Under the pieces are notes generated by a model. The model saw only the letters and a list, made by a program, of their open reading frames with translations. It made no database searches and was not told the origin of the DNA. Positions 7,973 to 17,284 of a DNA stretch of 64,000 nucleotides are shown here, piece after piece. A program made the position numbers and the translations under genes. Every line of letters starts with the position of its first letter. The stretch's first letter is position 1. This stretch comes from Clostridia bacterium. GTDB taxonomy: Bacteria; Bacillota; Clostridia; Acetivibrionales; DSM-2933. The stretch spans positions 1 to 64,000 of the forward strand of contig JAOABQ010000013.1 in assembly GCA_026418275.1 (NCBI GenBank), written 5' to 3'.

Positions 7973-9907
7973 TTATACTTGACATTTTGAATGCTCACTC
8001 TTTATTTCTTCTATTTTGCATTGGATATAGTTTTCAATCCAACTTAAGTATTCAGATCGAATTCCAGCCTTTCTCATAACGTTCCAAACCTTAGGCTCCT
8101 TACCGGAATTATTCAATTCACATACAGCCCATCTGACCCTGCGTTTTCTGTAATCACTGTCATCCTCAACAACCGATTCAATATATGCTTTAGTCAGAGG
8201 CATTTTATCCAGGTGCTTTTCGAGCAATCCAAGCTGCTCACTATTCTTTCCAATTCTACTTAATGAAAGCCTGATAGGCTTACCCTTTGCCAATAATATA
8301 TCCTTTACTACTGATTTAATTTTTTTCAAAACCAAAGCATCTCTTTCCTTCCAATCAACTCGACCCTTATTCATCAATATGCTTTTAGGCTTTGGAGAGT
8401 TTTCATTAAGCCATTCCCTGTCATGCCTGTAAAGCCATGCATAGTTAGCTTTCGCTAATTTTCGCAATTCCGTTTTAGAAGCACAAGGATTTACTTGTAT
8501 AACTGATATCCAAGCACTTCTATGATACCCTAGCATTGTATTATTTTTATCAATAGTACTTTCACTAATATTTATCTTTATAGTTTCATGTATCCGATCA
8601 TTAATTTCATTCCATTTCGTTTTAAGGCCCAGCTTTTCAGCATAAATCTTTATTGTTTTAGGATCAGCCGCCAATTGCCTTGCAGTTTCCCGCAATCCAA
8701 GATTTTTATCCTCTATTAAACTTCGAAGTTTTTCTTCCCATATGTGGCCAAAGTTCTTGATTCGACCAATTTTATACAAGTCATCTTTTGTAGCATCATA
8801 TCCTCTCCTAGAATATGCAAATCCACATGAGCATTCAAAAGTTCCTACTGGAAACTTTGTGTCACAACAATGAGTAATATTAATTTTTTTTATTACTAAC
8901 TTTCTGTAGTGCTCTGAAGCCGCATTCAAACAAGGCCATGGTCCTTTGCCGAAAGGCTGATATTTATTCGATTTTAAGAAAAACTCTTCTACCGAGTTAT
9001 ATAAAAAACGCATAAGCAACAGATGCCTTATTGGATGAAAAGATTTCCGGTGTTTTCTCACAATACCAGAAACCCAATTGGTTTCGTTTTCAACTTTTGA
9101 CTGAACTATTTCCAGGTAATCACAACCATAGAATTTAACAAAATCAGATATTAAATTCTCCTGATAAACTCGGCCATTAACTGTTGCATAGCCTTTTTCT
9201 TTAAGTAAAGATATATAGCTATCTCTTAGTCCTTTATTAGATGTTACTGACTTTCGTGTAATATCATAATATTTAATAATCCAATCAATATCTTTTGAAA
9301 GTTTTAAAAGCCTTTCCAAATCAATATCCCCGTATTTTGTTATTGCAGTCTTATTAATACAGTTTTGTTCGTTTGCAGCTATGAATTCATGTTTGTTCTG
9401 CATGGCCAGATTTACAGTACTATCCAATATTGCTGTATTATGAACAGGGCAGAGGAGAACGCCTGGTATTTGATGTAGCCTGTGCCAATAATATTCTCCA
9501 TACTTAGCCTTATCTTCTTTAGCACAAATAGGGCAGAACCTTAGATATTCAGGTGTACTTATTGAACTTGCCATAATACCAGTCATTGTATGTATACTGC
9601 CGCCTTTGTTTCCCATCATAGCAGCAATTACAGCACTTATTCTTACTTCTGGTAAGAAAGCAGTATAATAGGGGAATAGGGTATTCTCCATTATCAGGTC
9701 ATATGCTTTAATTCGTTTTTCACTTGGAAGTCTACCGACTAATGCATTAATACCGCTTGGCATGTCAATGACTGCTGTAATAGTGCTAGTCCTGAATAAC
9801 TCAGTCATTGTTGCCTTGGAACTTATATTTCCACTCCTAACATGATACCTTGCCAAAACACTGTAAAGTAACTCATCAGGGTAGGGAGTAGGGAAAAAAC
9901 TTAACAC
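7973..9907 (-). CDS. tnsD: TnsD/TniQ target-site selector for attTn7 (glmS)
   Basis: This 644-residue TniQ-family protein begins LSFFPTPYPDELLYSVLARYH, the family signature. It has a CCCH zinc finger of Cys125-Cys128 (CPIC) and Cys153-His156 (CPVH). A second candidate zinc centre is CCDTKFPVGTFECSCG at about residues 359-374. The C-terminal half holds helix-turn-helix-like repeats suited to sequence-specific DNA binding. It should recognise the 3' end of glmS and recruit TnsC. The insertion 23 bp past the glmS stop supports this directly. GTG start, four bases after the tnsC stop. Confidence 0.93.
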   Translation of the reverse strand: MLSFFPTPYPDELLYSVLARYHVRSGNISSKATMTELFRTSTITAVIDMPSGINALVGRLPSEKRIKAYDLIMENTLFPYYTAFLPEVRISAVIAAMMGNKGGSIHTMTGIMASSISTPEYLRFCPICAKEDKAKYGEYYWHRLHQIPGVLLCPVHNTAILDSTVNLAMQNKHEFIAANEQNCINKTAITKYGDIDLERLLKLSKDIDWIIKYYDITRKSVTSNKGLRDSYISLLKEKGYATVNGRVYQENLISDFVKFYGCDYLEIVQSKVENETNWVSGIVRKHRKSFHPIRHLLLMRFLYNSVEEFFLKSNKYQPFGKGPWPCLNAASEHYRKLVIKKINITHCCDTKFPVGTFECSCGFAYSRRGYDATKDDLYKIGRIKNFGHIWEEKLRSLIEDKNLGLRETARQLAADPKTIKIYAEKLGLKTKWNEINDRIHETIKINISESTIDKNNTMLGYHRSAWISVIQVNPCASKTELRKLAKANYAWLYRHDREWLNENSPKPKSILMNKGRVDWKERDALVLKKIKSVVKDILLAKGKPIRLSLSRIGKNSEQLGLLEKHLDKMPLTKAYIESVVEDDSDYRKRRVRWAVCELNNSGKEPKVWNVMRKAGIRSEYLSWIENYIQCKIEEIKSEHSKCQV

Positions 9908-9911
9908 ATAA

Positions 9912-11582
9912 TCATCCTGTCATAATGAATTCCTCAACCGGATTCTTTATGACCCCAGCATCTTTTAATGCTTCATATGCAGATTTCTTTTCATTTCTGC
10001 CTTTCTCTACTATAACCCTCAAATCACCCTCTTCCTTCGTAATTTTCAGGCTTTTAGAATTCTTTTTTTCAGGTTTCTCTTCTTTTTTTATATCTTCCCG
10101 CAGTACTTGTCTTAATGCTTCCTTAAACACATTTTCAACTGTTATTTCACATTGAACTTCCTCTATAATATCTTTAGCAGTTTTTTTTGCCTTTTCAGGT
10201 TTTATATCGAATTCAACAAGCTTTAGCACTACATCTTCAAATACCTTGTCTTTCTCTTTCTGTGTCTTTTCTTTTTCTACTTTCTTTTTTCTTATCATTT
10301 CATTCAGATTTAGAGTTTTTAACTGCTTTTCACAGAATGATTCGATATCAACCGGCTTTATATCGTGATACTTTCCTATTTCCTCATTTTTCCCAGATTT
10401 AAGAGCATCCAGCATTGGTTTAACAAGCTTCAGGTTATCCTCCGCGATAGTTTTAATCAAGTCTGCCATTATTGTTTCTTCACCTGTTGCAATAGCCCGC
10501 ATCTGAGCCATTGCATACAGCTTTATCGCGATATCTACTATGCCTTGGCTCTCCCAATACAATGCATCCTTTAATTCCTTGCTTAATGGCACTTTATTCT
10601 TTGTCCATTGGTAGTTCCACATTCCTTCAATTAACAAATCCCAATCATCGGTTTTGTCCATGTTTTCCCATACCAAATCTCCCTGATGCCCACTACCTCG
10701 CCGAGCTTGTCGGAACTCACTCTGAAGTATTGACATTGCTTTCGTTGTACCAATCAGTATCACAGGAATACCAATTGTATTTACAAGATTTACAAAGAAA
10801 TTCAACATTTTTTCTTGACCACCGGACTTCGCAACACTAAGATGTTGTATTTCGTCAATAACAAGGAGCCCCAAGCTATGTCTTCTTGCAATTTGAGACA
10901 TTCTTGGAATCATAGTTGCAGTTGTTGTATTACGCCCTGCAGCAAATTTATCATATGTACTGTCTACAAGCAGTTTATCAAATTCAATAAAAAAGCTTGC
11001 ACACAAAGCTTTTACACTTCCATCATGAGGACAATCAAGCTTCAACCAAACAAGTTGCTTATGGTCAAATGCTTCACTATTATACTCATCGTGAATGATT
11101 AGCTGCGGATATCTTTGCAAAATTTTTTCTATTCCTGTTGTTTTTCCCATACCAGAAAATCCTATTATAGTAAATCCTGATGCTGAAGGTGTCGAAAGTT
11201 CAACATTTTTAAACTGATAATTGCCTTCTTTTATCATTCTGTATATGGACTGCATATCTGATGCATAATTGGGAGCTAATGGGTTTCTTGATAGATACCC
11301 CTGTCTTATTACCCTCGAAATCCTTTGCTCAATATCAAAATGTGTACTCCAAGGTTGAAAATAGCTAAAAAGCCTTTGAACACAGTGATATCGGTAATGA
11401 GCATCAATCTTGCGTTCATATTCCTCATGTTCCGGATAAGAATGCAATAGTTCCTCTACCTGTTCAAAGCTCCATATAGGTGGTAAAGCTTCAATCAATA
11501 GATTACCTTGATATTCCTTCAATACCTGCTCTGAATATTCGGCTTTTACAGTAATTCCGGTGTTGGGATTCTTACTCATCAT
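9912..11582 (-). CDS. tnsC: TnsC AAA+ ATPase transposition regulator
   Basis: This 556-residue protein links target selectors to the TnsAB transposase. Walker A is GFSGMGKTT (141-149) and Walker B is LLVIDEIQHL (about 239-248), followed by a sensor region ILIGTTKA. The N-terminal part contacts TnsD-type selectors in the Tn7 model. The C-terminal 130 residues are lysine/glutamate-rich and probably coiled, consistent with binding TnsA/TnsB. It overlaps tnsB by 11 bp, which implies translational coupling. Confidence 0.95.
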   Translation of the reverse strand: MMSKNPNTGITVKAEYSEQVLKEYQGNLLIEALPPIWSFEQVEELLHSYPEHEEYERKIDAHYRYHCVQRLFSYFQPWSTHFDIEQRISRVIRQGYLSRNPLAPNYASDMQSIYRMIKEGNYQFKNVELSTPSASGFTIIGFSGMGKTTGIEKILQRYPQLIIHDEYNSEAFDHKQLVWLKLDCPHDGSVKALCASFFIEFDKLLVDSTYDKFAAGRNTTTATMIPRMSQIARRHSLGLLVIDEIQHLSVAKSGGQEKMLNFFVNLVNTIGIPVILIGTTKAMSILQSEFRQARRGSGHQGDLVWENMDKTDDWDLLIEGMWNYQWTKNKVPLSKELKDALYWESQGIVDIAIKLYAMAQMRAIATGEETIMADLIKTIAEDNLKLVKPMLDALKSGKNEEIGKYHDIKPVDIESFCEKQLKTLNLNEMIRKKKVEKEKTQKEKDKVFEDVVLKLVEFDIKPEKAKKTAKDIIEEVQCEITVENVFKEALRQVLREDIKKEEKPEKKNSKSLKITKEEGDLRVIVEKGRNEKKSAYEALKDAGVIKNPVEEFIMTG

Positions 11583-13755
11583 GCTTCTCCATTCTTTCTT
11601 TCTGCTTTTTCCTCAAATACTCAATATGACTTGGATATTTGAATTTCTCGCTATTTTCTTCATTTATTGAAATGACCTTTACAGGTTCTTCGTTTTTGCT
11701 GCCTTTTTCAAGTTCAAATGCGTTTTCTCCTTTTTCAGCATTCTTTTCAATCATGCGTTTTTCTCTGATGTTTTTAATCCTTGTTGAATTACTTACAGAC
11801 CCGTCCAATTGTTCATTAGTCATTTTTTCCGCTTTTTCAACGATATTTTCTATTTCTGACAATATATCAACTTTGGATTGTAGAATTTTTCCTGCATTGC
11901 GCTCCAATTTGAGCTTTTCATATTGTAATAGGTACTCAATTTCATCAAATGTTTTATCACAGTATTTCCGTTTATCAATTATCGAAAACTTAATAAAGCT
12001 CTTTCCATCCTCAGCTTTTACATATACATAATCCAAATTTCGTGGGTCATATGCTATTATTTCCTTCCAAGTTCCTTTATTTCTTGCTTTTTCAAACCAA
12101 TATTCGTTAATTGCCTTCTGACAGCTGTAATACATTTTCTTAAATTTCAACCCATTCTCCGTTACTGTAGCCGTTCCAACAGGCATCAAGTTTAATTTCA
12201 CAGTGTCTTTCGGGTGTGCCTTCAGTTTTCCAGAGCGGTTTACTATTCCCCAATTCCAAAGTTCTCTCGGGATAGGGTCTACATCATCCTCAATCATCAT
12301 TTCATTGCTTTCATATTTCTTCATCCAGTGTTGATTATTGTGATAAAGAACACATTTTATTATTATTTTAGTAAATTGATATATATCCAGCTTGGCATCC
12401 AACCTGTAGTCTTTTCCCCCTCTTTCCCTGAAATCAATATCTATATGTCCCGGTACAAGAGGTTTTACCTGTTCATCAATTAGATGAAAATACTGTTCAA
12501 CAATTCCTTTCCAATCAGCTCTATATGATGGTGTGTTCTCAATCCTAATATCCAGTCCGTTAACTAATGTGTCTGCACGCCTACTTTCCATTTCACCTCT
12601 ATCTCCTAAAACAGCCTGTGGAGTATGATAACAAGGCCACTCTTTACTTTCTATATCTATATCATATTCTTTACAATAACTCACCTTATCGGTAAAAGCA
12701 TTCGCCAAAGCCATCATCGCTCCTATCCAAGACGGCCCCTCTAAGCCAACATATATTCCTGCAACCATTCTTGAAAAACAGTCTATAACAGCATAAATTA
12801 CAGGTCTTCCGATAATCCAAGTCCTATTGAAGCGTGATACAAGATAAACATCAGCAACAGTAGCATCAATCTGATACTTAGACCCTGGCCCTATAATTTC
12901 CGCATCAGATTTTCCAATAACAGCTCTATGCTCCAATGCAAATTTCTTATTTCCTTTGCGTGCTTTTAGTGATTTTACTATGTCTTGCTCAACCTCATAC
13001 CAATACCTGAACTGAATAATTGTAGGTATTTTTTCTATCGGTATGACAATTGGTTTTCTTACACCGTTTTCAAAGCTATAATCTTGACTGTAATATTTCT
13101 TAACCATAAAGTCATAAGCTGTTGTAAAATTGTTTTCCTTCGGATTATCATAAAATTCACTAATTGCAAGCCTAAATATCTTTTTGGTATCTTCGTCAAC
13201 ATTAACTCCCTCACCATTAACCTTTATATTCTTCCTTGGTCGTCCAATCTTTTTATCACCCAGTTTTTTTCTTTTTCCCTTACCACCAGAATTGCTGTAA
13301 TCCGGCAGTAGTGAATTTTTGTTCTTTCCTCGCTGCCAGTACCTTCGTAAATATTTATAAACAGTAGTATAGGTAACTCCATGCTTTTCTATAGTTTCAG
13401 TTATCCACGGACCACGTTTTTCACGCAAATAAATATCAGGCTCTTTTTCAGGTGCTACTATATCTGCTATTACATCCCATGCCTTATCACGCTTTATCTT
13501 ATCACTTTCTTTGATAGCTTCTTCATTATCAATCCTTATTAATGGATCATCTTCAAGTATTTCAGCTACGCCAGCTTGAAGGGCATCTACAATATCACTG
13601 ATTCTTTTCGCTACTGGAAGCCCTTCCTGAGAAAAAGCATCAATAGTGTAAAGGATATATCCACCTGAATCTATCCATAGTATTCTCTCAGTATATTCAT
13701 TATCCTTTCCTGTGTTCCATCTAATCAATTCGTTTATGAATAATAACTGTTTCAT
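11572..13755 (-). CDS. tnsB: TnsB DDE transposase
   Basis: This 727-residue integrase-fold transposase binds the transposon ends and joins the 3' ends to target DNA. The catalytic triad is readable as Asp297 (YQIDATVAD), Asp385 (VLGDRGEME) and Glu420 (KGIVEQYFH). The last two are 35 residues apart, the DDE(35) spacing of Tn7 TnsB. Two helix-turn-helix regions precede the catalytic core (around 119-140 and 190-250) and should bind the 22-bp end repeats. The C-terminal 150 residues are charged and would contact TnsC. Its ATG overlaps the tnsA stop codon (ATGA). Confidence 0.96.
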   Translation of the reverse strand: MKQLLFINELIRWNTGKDNEYTERILWIDSGGYILYTIDAFSQEGLPVAKRISDIVDALQAGVAEILEDDPLIRIDNEEAIKESDKIKRDKAWDVIADIVAPEKEPDIYLREKRGPWITETIEKHGVTYTTVYKYLRRYWQRGKNKNSLLPDYSNSGGKGKRKKLGDKKIGRPRKNIKVNGEGVNVDEDTKKIFRLAISEFYDNPKENNFTTAYDFMVKKYYSQDYSFENGVRKPIVIPIEKIPTIIQFRYWYEVEQDIVKSLKARKGNKKFALEHRAVIGKSDAEIIGPGSKYQIDATVADVYLVSRFNRTWIIGRPVIYAVIDCFSRMVAGIYVGLEGPSWIGAMMALANAFTDKVSYCKEYDIDIESKEWPCYHTPQAVLGDRGEMESRRADTLVNGLDIRIENTPSYRADWKGIVEQYFHLIDEQVKPLVPGHIDIDFRERGGKDYRLDAKLDIYQFTKIIIKCVLYHNNQHWMKKYESNEMMIEDDVDPIPRELWNWGIVNRSGKLKAHPKDTVKLNLMPVGTATVTENGLKFKKMYYSCQKAINEYWFEKARNKGTWKEIIAYDPRNLDYVYVKAEDGKSFIKFSIIDKRKYCDKTFDEIEYLLQYEKLKLERNAGKILQSKVDILSEIENIVEKAEKMTNEQLDGSVSNSTRIKNIREKRMIEKNAEKGENAFELEKGSKNEEPVKVISINEENSEKFKYPSHIEYLRKKQKERMEKHDE

Positions 13756-14588
13756 ATAACCGCCAACCTGTCATTCTTTTTAATTATTCTTTTAATACTA
13801 TGCGTTGAACTCTCTACACAACGTTTTGCTTGCAAATCCATAACAATTTCTTTGTGAGCAATAAGATGTTTAACTATATCAAGAGATGTCCCAGGCTCCA
13901 AATTCATTTCCTTATCAAACTTTGCAGCAATATGTACTAATCTGCCGTCTGTTCTTTCAAGCTTGTCCTTCAATAACTCGCCATAATATAGTAATTCTTT
14001 CAAACTCAAATCATTTTCTGATTCAAGATTATAGGAATAATAAGCCCATTCAATATTTGATACCATTGTTTTTGGAATATCATTATCTGTTACGATCCCC
14101 CAGTCTATATCATGTGCTGCCCAGTATCTTCTTTCAATTTCAAAGTGTTCAATGCAATTCTTCTTCTCTAACTCCGACGTAGGCTTTATCGTCCGAACCT
14201 TATATATTTCTTTGCCTTTGACGTTAAGAGTAATCATAAAATCAGAAGTCATAATATATGGTGTTTTGCTCCCCCTATTTTCAGGATGCTTTATACCAAG
14301 ATTGTCCGCAATATCAAGCGTTTCTTCCAAGTCCATAGGGAATTGTTCTCTTATGTCGGTTACAACATCCGACCATTCAAGCATATAAAAATACCTCAAC
14401 TCATTATGGGACAAAAAATGGCAGACCCGATTTGATTTCCAACCAGGCTGCCTTGAGGAGAATCCGTTAGAAGGGAAGTCATGAACTGTAATCCAAGGCT
14501 TGTAGTCCTTACCAATTCCTTGCCCTCTACCTTCCTTTATGTATCTTTTAAGTTTATTTTCATCCCAAGAAAGATTATATTTGCTCAA
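13752..14588 (-). CDS. tnsA: TnsA endonuclease, 5'-end-cleaving transposase subunit
   Basis: This 278-residue protein aligns with Tn7 TnsA throughout (KEGRGQG-GKDY-PW, DIREQFP, SGIKHP-like LGIKHP, ERRYW). Catalytic residues of the restriction-endonuclease-like fold are Glu63, Asp116 (TSDFMI) and Lys135 (TIKP); the Gln before the Lys in Tn7 is Thr here. With TnsB it gives cut-and-paste rather than replicative transposition. TTG at 14586-14588 is preferred over an upstream GTG because AAAGGTGG lies at proper spacing. It is the first gene of the array, with its promoter inside the right end. Confidence 0.95.
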   Translation of the reverse strand: MSKYNLSWDENKLKRYIKEGRGQGIGKDYKPWITVHDFPSNGFSSRQPGWKSNRVCHFLSHNELRYFYMLEWSDVVTDIREQFPMDLEETLDIADNLGIKHPENRGSKTPYIMTSDFMITLNVKGKEIYKVRTIKPTSELEKKNCIEHFEIERRYWAAHDIDWGIVTDNDIPKTMVSNIEWAYYSYNLESENDLSLKELLYYGELLKDKLERTDGRLVHIAAKFDKEMNLEPGTSLDIVKHLIAHKEIVMDLQAKRCVESSTHSIKRIIKKNDRLAVI

Positions 14589-14619
14589 TAAAAAAACCAC
14601 CTTTTATGATATATTCTAT

Positions 14620-14625
14620 ATTATA
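14620..14625 (-). promoter_or_regulatory. -10 element of the probable tnsA promoter
   Basis: TATAAT on the minus strand lies about 30 bp upstream of the tnsA start. The matching -35 region would fall at about 14643-14648, inside the innermost right-end TnsB-like site, and is weak. Overlap of promoter and TnsB sites suggests autorepression, as known for Tn7. An inverted repeat CCACCTT (14598-14604)/AAGGTGG (14633-14639) brackets the -10 and includes the tnsA ribosome binding site. Confidence 0.4.
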
Positions 14626-14644
14626 CCATACAAGGTGGCTCATT

Positions 14645-14708
14645 ATACATCTTTATTATTAATTCTACAACTTTATTATTAATTCTAGAACTTTTTTATG
14701 ATTCGTCA
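14645..14708. promoter_or_regulatory. right transposon end with three contiguous TnsB-type sites
   Basis: Read inward from the tip, three motifs have cores at 14691 (AAAGTTCTAG), 14671 (AAAGTTGTAG) and 14651 (AAAGATGTAT), exactly 20 bp apart. Tightly packed sites are the hallmark of the Tn7 right end, against spaced sites on the left. A fourth, degenerate copy may sit near 14631. The asymmetry explains oriented insertion with tnsA beside glmS. Confidence 0.8.
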
Positions 14709-14713
14709 CACAC
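14709..14713. repeat. 5-bp target-site duplication, right copy (CACAC)
   Basis: It abuts the right tip (TCA at 14706-14708) and matches 629-633. Its centre is 23 bp from the last base of the glmS stop codon at 14734, the standard attTn7 insertion distance. Confidence 0.75.
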
Positions 14714-14733
14714 AACAGTGGGTATCACATACT

Positions 14734-16557
14734 CTACTCCACCGTTACACTCTTTGCCAAATTTCTCGGCTTATCGACGTCACAGCCCTTTTGAATTGCC
14801 ATATAATACGCAAACAACTGAAGAGGTGTAACCGCAACAATCGGAGCAATTTTGGAATCTATATCCGGAATGGATACAACAACATCTGCGACCTTCCCAA
14901 CTTCTTTGTTCTTTTCCTGGGTAATTGCCATAACAATCGCGCCTCTGGCTTTTACTTCCTTTATGTTGCTTATCATTTTATCCAATAAATAATCTTGCGT
15001 CATAGGACAAATTACAAGGGTGCCTTCTTCAATAAGTGCTATAGTGCCATGCTTCAGTTCACCGCCGGCATATGCTTCCGAATGAACATAGGAGATTTCC
15101 TTTAGTTTAAGGGATCCTTCCATAGATAAGGCATAGTCCAAGCCTCTCCCGATAAAGAATATACTTTTTGCATTATAATGCTGCGCTGCAAACTTTTGTA
15201 TCTCTTCCTTATTGGCAAGAACGCTTTCGACACCTGAAGGAATGTTTTTTAACTCCTCAATTGCCTTAAAATAAGCCTCTTCACTGAGGTTCCCCTTCTT
15301 ATATGCCAACTCAAAAGCAACCAAATAAATAGCTGCAAGCTGTGTATTATAAGCCTTTGTAGACGCAACTGCAATTTCAGGCCCTGCCCACGTGTATAGA
15401 ACATCATGAGATTCTCTTGCAATTGAACTGCCCACGACATTTACAATGGAAAGGATGCGGGCCCCTCTTTTTTTAGACTCTTTCAAGGCAACCAGTGTAT
15501 CCAGCGTCTCACCCGACTGACTGATAATAATCACCAGATTCCGTTCATTCACCATGGGTTCCCTGTATCTGAACTCAGAAGCGATATCTATTTCAACGGG
15601 AATCCTTGCCAGCTTCTCAATGGTATACTTACCCACTACACCCGCATGATAGGCAGTTCCGCAGCCAATAATATAGATTTTGTCTATTTTATTAAGATCT
15701 TCTGCAGTAATTTTTATATTATCAAGTAGAATTTTTCCGTCTTTAATCCTTGGATTAATCGTATCCCTTAAAACCTTAGGCTCTTCCATCATTTCCTTCA
15801 TCATGAAATGCTCATACCCTGATTTCTCAGCAGCTGTAACATCCCAGTTAACACGGAATATTTCCTTTTTAACTTCCACACCGTAAATATCAAAAACCTT
15901 GACCTCATCCTTTGTCAAAACGACAATTTCCTTATCTTCCAATATATAAATATCTCTTGTATGTTCCAATATCGCAGGAATATCCGATGCGATAAAATTC
16001 TCGCCCTTCCCAAGGCCAACAATCAGTGGACTGTCTTTTCTTGCAGCTACAAATTGCTCCGGCATATCCTTGCAAATAACTCCCAGCGCATAAGACCCTT
16101 CAAGATCATTGAGTGAAGTAATGACTGCCTGGAGAAGGTCTCCGTTATAATTATAATCCACAAGATGTGCTACTACCTCAGTATCTGTTTCCGACTTAAA
16201 TTCGTAACCCTTTGACTCTAAAAAATCCTTTAACCGCATGTAGTTTTCGATAATTCCGTTATGAACAACAGCAATTTTACCCGAATGACTTATATGGGGA
16301 TGTGAGTTAACATCATTCGGTTCACCGTGCGTTGCCCATCGCGTATGGCCTATACCAAGGACTCCTTCTAAAGTTTCATTACGCATTTTATCTTCAAGCG
16401 CAGCCAATCGTCCTTTGCATTTTACAACCTTCAAATCATCATGATTGAAGATCGCTACCCCAGCCGAATCATATCCCCTGTATTCAAGTTTTTTAAGACC
16501 ATTAATCAATATCGGCGTTGCCTTTTTGTCACCAATATATCCAACAATTCCACACAT
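14734..16557 (-). CDS. glmS: glutamine--fructose-6-phosphate aminotransferase (isomerizing)
   Basis: Full-length (607 residues) glucosamine-6-phosphate synthase, the first step of UDP-GlcNAc synthesis. The catalytic cysteine follows the initiator Met (MCGIVGYIGDK). The glutaminase domain covers about 1-230 and is followed by two SIS isomerase domains. The C-terminus CDVDKPRNLAKSVTVE is the conserved segment read by TnsD, and the Tn7-like element sits just beyond it. No glmS ribozyme core is apparent in the 690 bp upstream. The ribosome binding site AAAGGAGAGG is close to the ATG. The coding sequence is undamaged but now depends on read-through or structure within the transposon end for termination. 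Confidence 0.98.
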   Translation of the reverse strand: MCGIVGYIGDKKATPILINGLKKLEYRGYDSAGVAIFNHDDLKVVKCKGRLAALEDKMRNETLEGVLGIGHTRWATHGEPNDVNSHPHISHSGKIAVVHNGIIENYMRLKDFLESKGYEFKSETDTEVVAHLVDYNYNGDLLQAVITSLNDLEGSYALGVICKDMPEQFVAARKDSPLIVGLGKGENFIASDIPAILEHTRDIYILEDKEIVVLTKDEVKVFDIYGVEVKKEIFRVNWDVTAAEKSGYEHFMMKEMMEEPKVLRDTINPRIKDGKILLDNIKITAEDLNKIDKIYIIGCGTAYHAGVVGKYTIEKLARIPVEIDIASEFRYREPMVNERNLVIIISQSGETLDTLVALKESKKRGARILSIVNVVGSSIARESHDVLYTWAGPEIAVASTKAYNTQLAAIYLVAFELAYKKGNLSEEAYFKAIEELKNIPSGVESVLANKEEIQKFAAQHYNAKSIFFIGRGLDYALSMEGSLKLKEISYVHSEAYAGGELKHGTIALIEEGTLVICPMTQDYLLDKMISNIKEVKARGAIVMAITQEKNKEVGKVADVVVSIPDIDSKIAPIVAVTPLQLFAYYMAIQKGCDVDKPRNLAKSVTVE

Positions 16558-17247
16558 TTTGACCTCTCCTTTTTAGCTTAATTCGTACTGTAAATACTCC
16601 TAATTCTAATTGCAAAAATTCCTTCTTTTATTTAAGTATATAGATCCCCACTTAAAACTTACATTTGGCAGAGCATCTAGCGAACGGTTTTAGTACTCAT
16701 GGCGACAGGCAAATGTTAAATGTTTATTGCGTTATCTATCGTATCCGTTTATGAATAAGAACCAACTTCCGGAGCAATCAATCTTATGGTTAAAATCAGT
16801 GGTGGTAATGCCTGCACCCTACATTACATTTTTTGTCCAGTCACTAATGGAAATGTCTATTGATAGGACCTTTATCTTCCATATAAATATCGGTATTTCC
16901 AAGATTTGCTTTAGCGTTTTTGAGATATGTTTAATCACCATCTTCTTTCACACAACACCCGATTTCGTTAAATCAAGTTACAGTGCTCTATTGAAAGCGA
17001 AAAAAACTTTATATTCATTTTTCACACTTTAAACCCCTTCATTTTAATCAAAATAATGAATTATTTCGATGTAAAGCCATTATCGGGATTCATATGAGTG
17101 CTTTTTGTGAGATTCGTCCATATGTTTTAATGCTAATTGAGTATAAAGAGAAAAATACTGAAATCTAATTATATATATACCATAAGTAGATTGAATATAA
17201 CAGCAGAATAACATGGAAATTCAATCATCCTAAAGCATGATCAAATT
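16558..17247. other. 690-bp non-coding gap upstream of glmS
   Basis: The gap holds one copy of the palindromic repeat described at 16639-16739. No convincing gene is present; a plus-strand frame of about 100 codons lacks a ribosome binding site. I looked for the glmS ribozyme core and for GlcN6P-type structure on the minus strand and did not see them. The glmS promoter must lie here but no clear -35/-10 pair was fixed. Confidence 0.5.
16639..16739. repeat. imperfect palindromic repeat, family A copy 1
   Basis: It begins TATAGATCCCCACTTAAAA and ends ATGTTTATTGCGTTATCTAT, matching the ends of the copies at 56602-56700 and 62789-62882. An inner hairpin (ACATTTG at 16660-16666 with CAAATGT at 16710-16716) is specific to this copy. 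It is the most diverged copy and lies in the glmS 5' region. Confidence 0.5.
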
Positions 17248-17282
17248 AAAAAACCCCTTCCTTTTTGGTAGGAAGAGGTTTT
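17248..17282 (-). terminator. rho-independent terminator after glmM
   Basis: On the minus strand AAAACCTCTTCCTACC pairs imperfectly with GGAAGGGGTTTT and is followed by TTTTTTAATTTG. It begins only a few bases after the glmM stop codon. Confidence 0.85.
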
Positions 17283-17284
17283 AT

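Larger units (their letters stand above)
634..14708. mobile_element. complete Tn7-like transposon inserted at attTn7 downstream of glmS
   Basis: The element is about 14,075 bp and encodes tnsA, tnsB, tnsC, tnsD, an RNase H-like protein and tnsE in one minus-strand array, plus five cargo genes. The tips share the imperfect inverted repeat TGAYGARTMATAAAAAAGTT. In both ends the G of the first GTT core lies 17 bp from the tip, the same offset I recall for Tn7. A 5-bp duplication flanks it. The centre of the duplication is 23 bp from the last base of the glmS stop codon and tnsA is proximal to glmS, as in canonical TnsD-directed Tn7 insertion. The tips read TGA/TCA rather than the usual TGT/ACA. 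All tns genes look intact, so the element may be active. Confidence 0.93.

Noticed and set aside
634..14708. CRISPR-associated transposon
   Set aside because: No cas genes and no repeat-spacer array are visible; TnsD is a full-length glmS-type selector and the insertion is at attTn7.
16727..17032. 101-codon plus-strand frame
   Set aside because: No ribosome binding site, no recognisable domain, and its start overlaps a palindromic repeat; likely chance.
16558..17247. glmS ribozyme upstream of glmS
   Set aside because: Expected in many Firmicutes, but the conserved core around AAGCGCC and the pseudoknot segments were not found on the minus strand.
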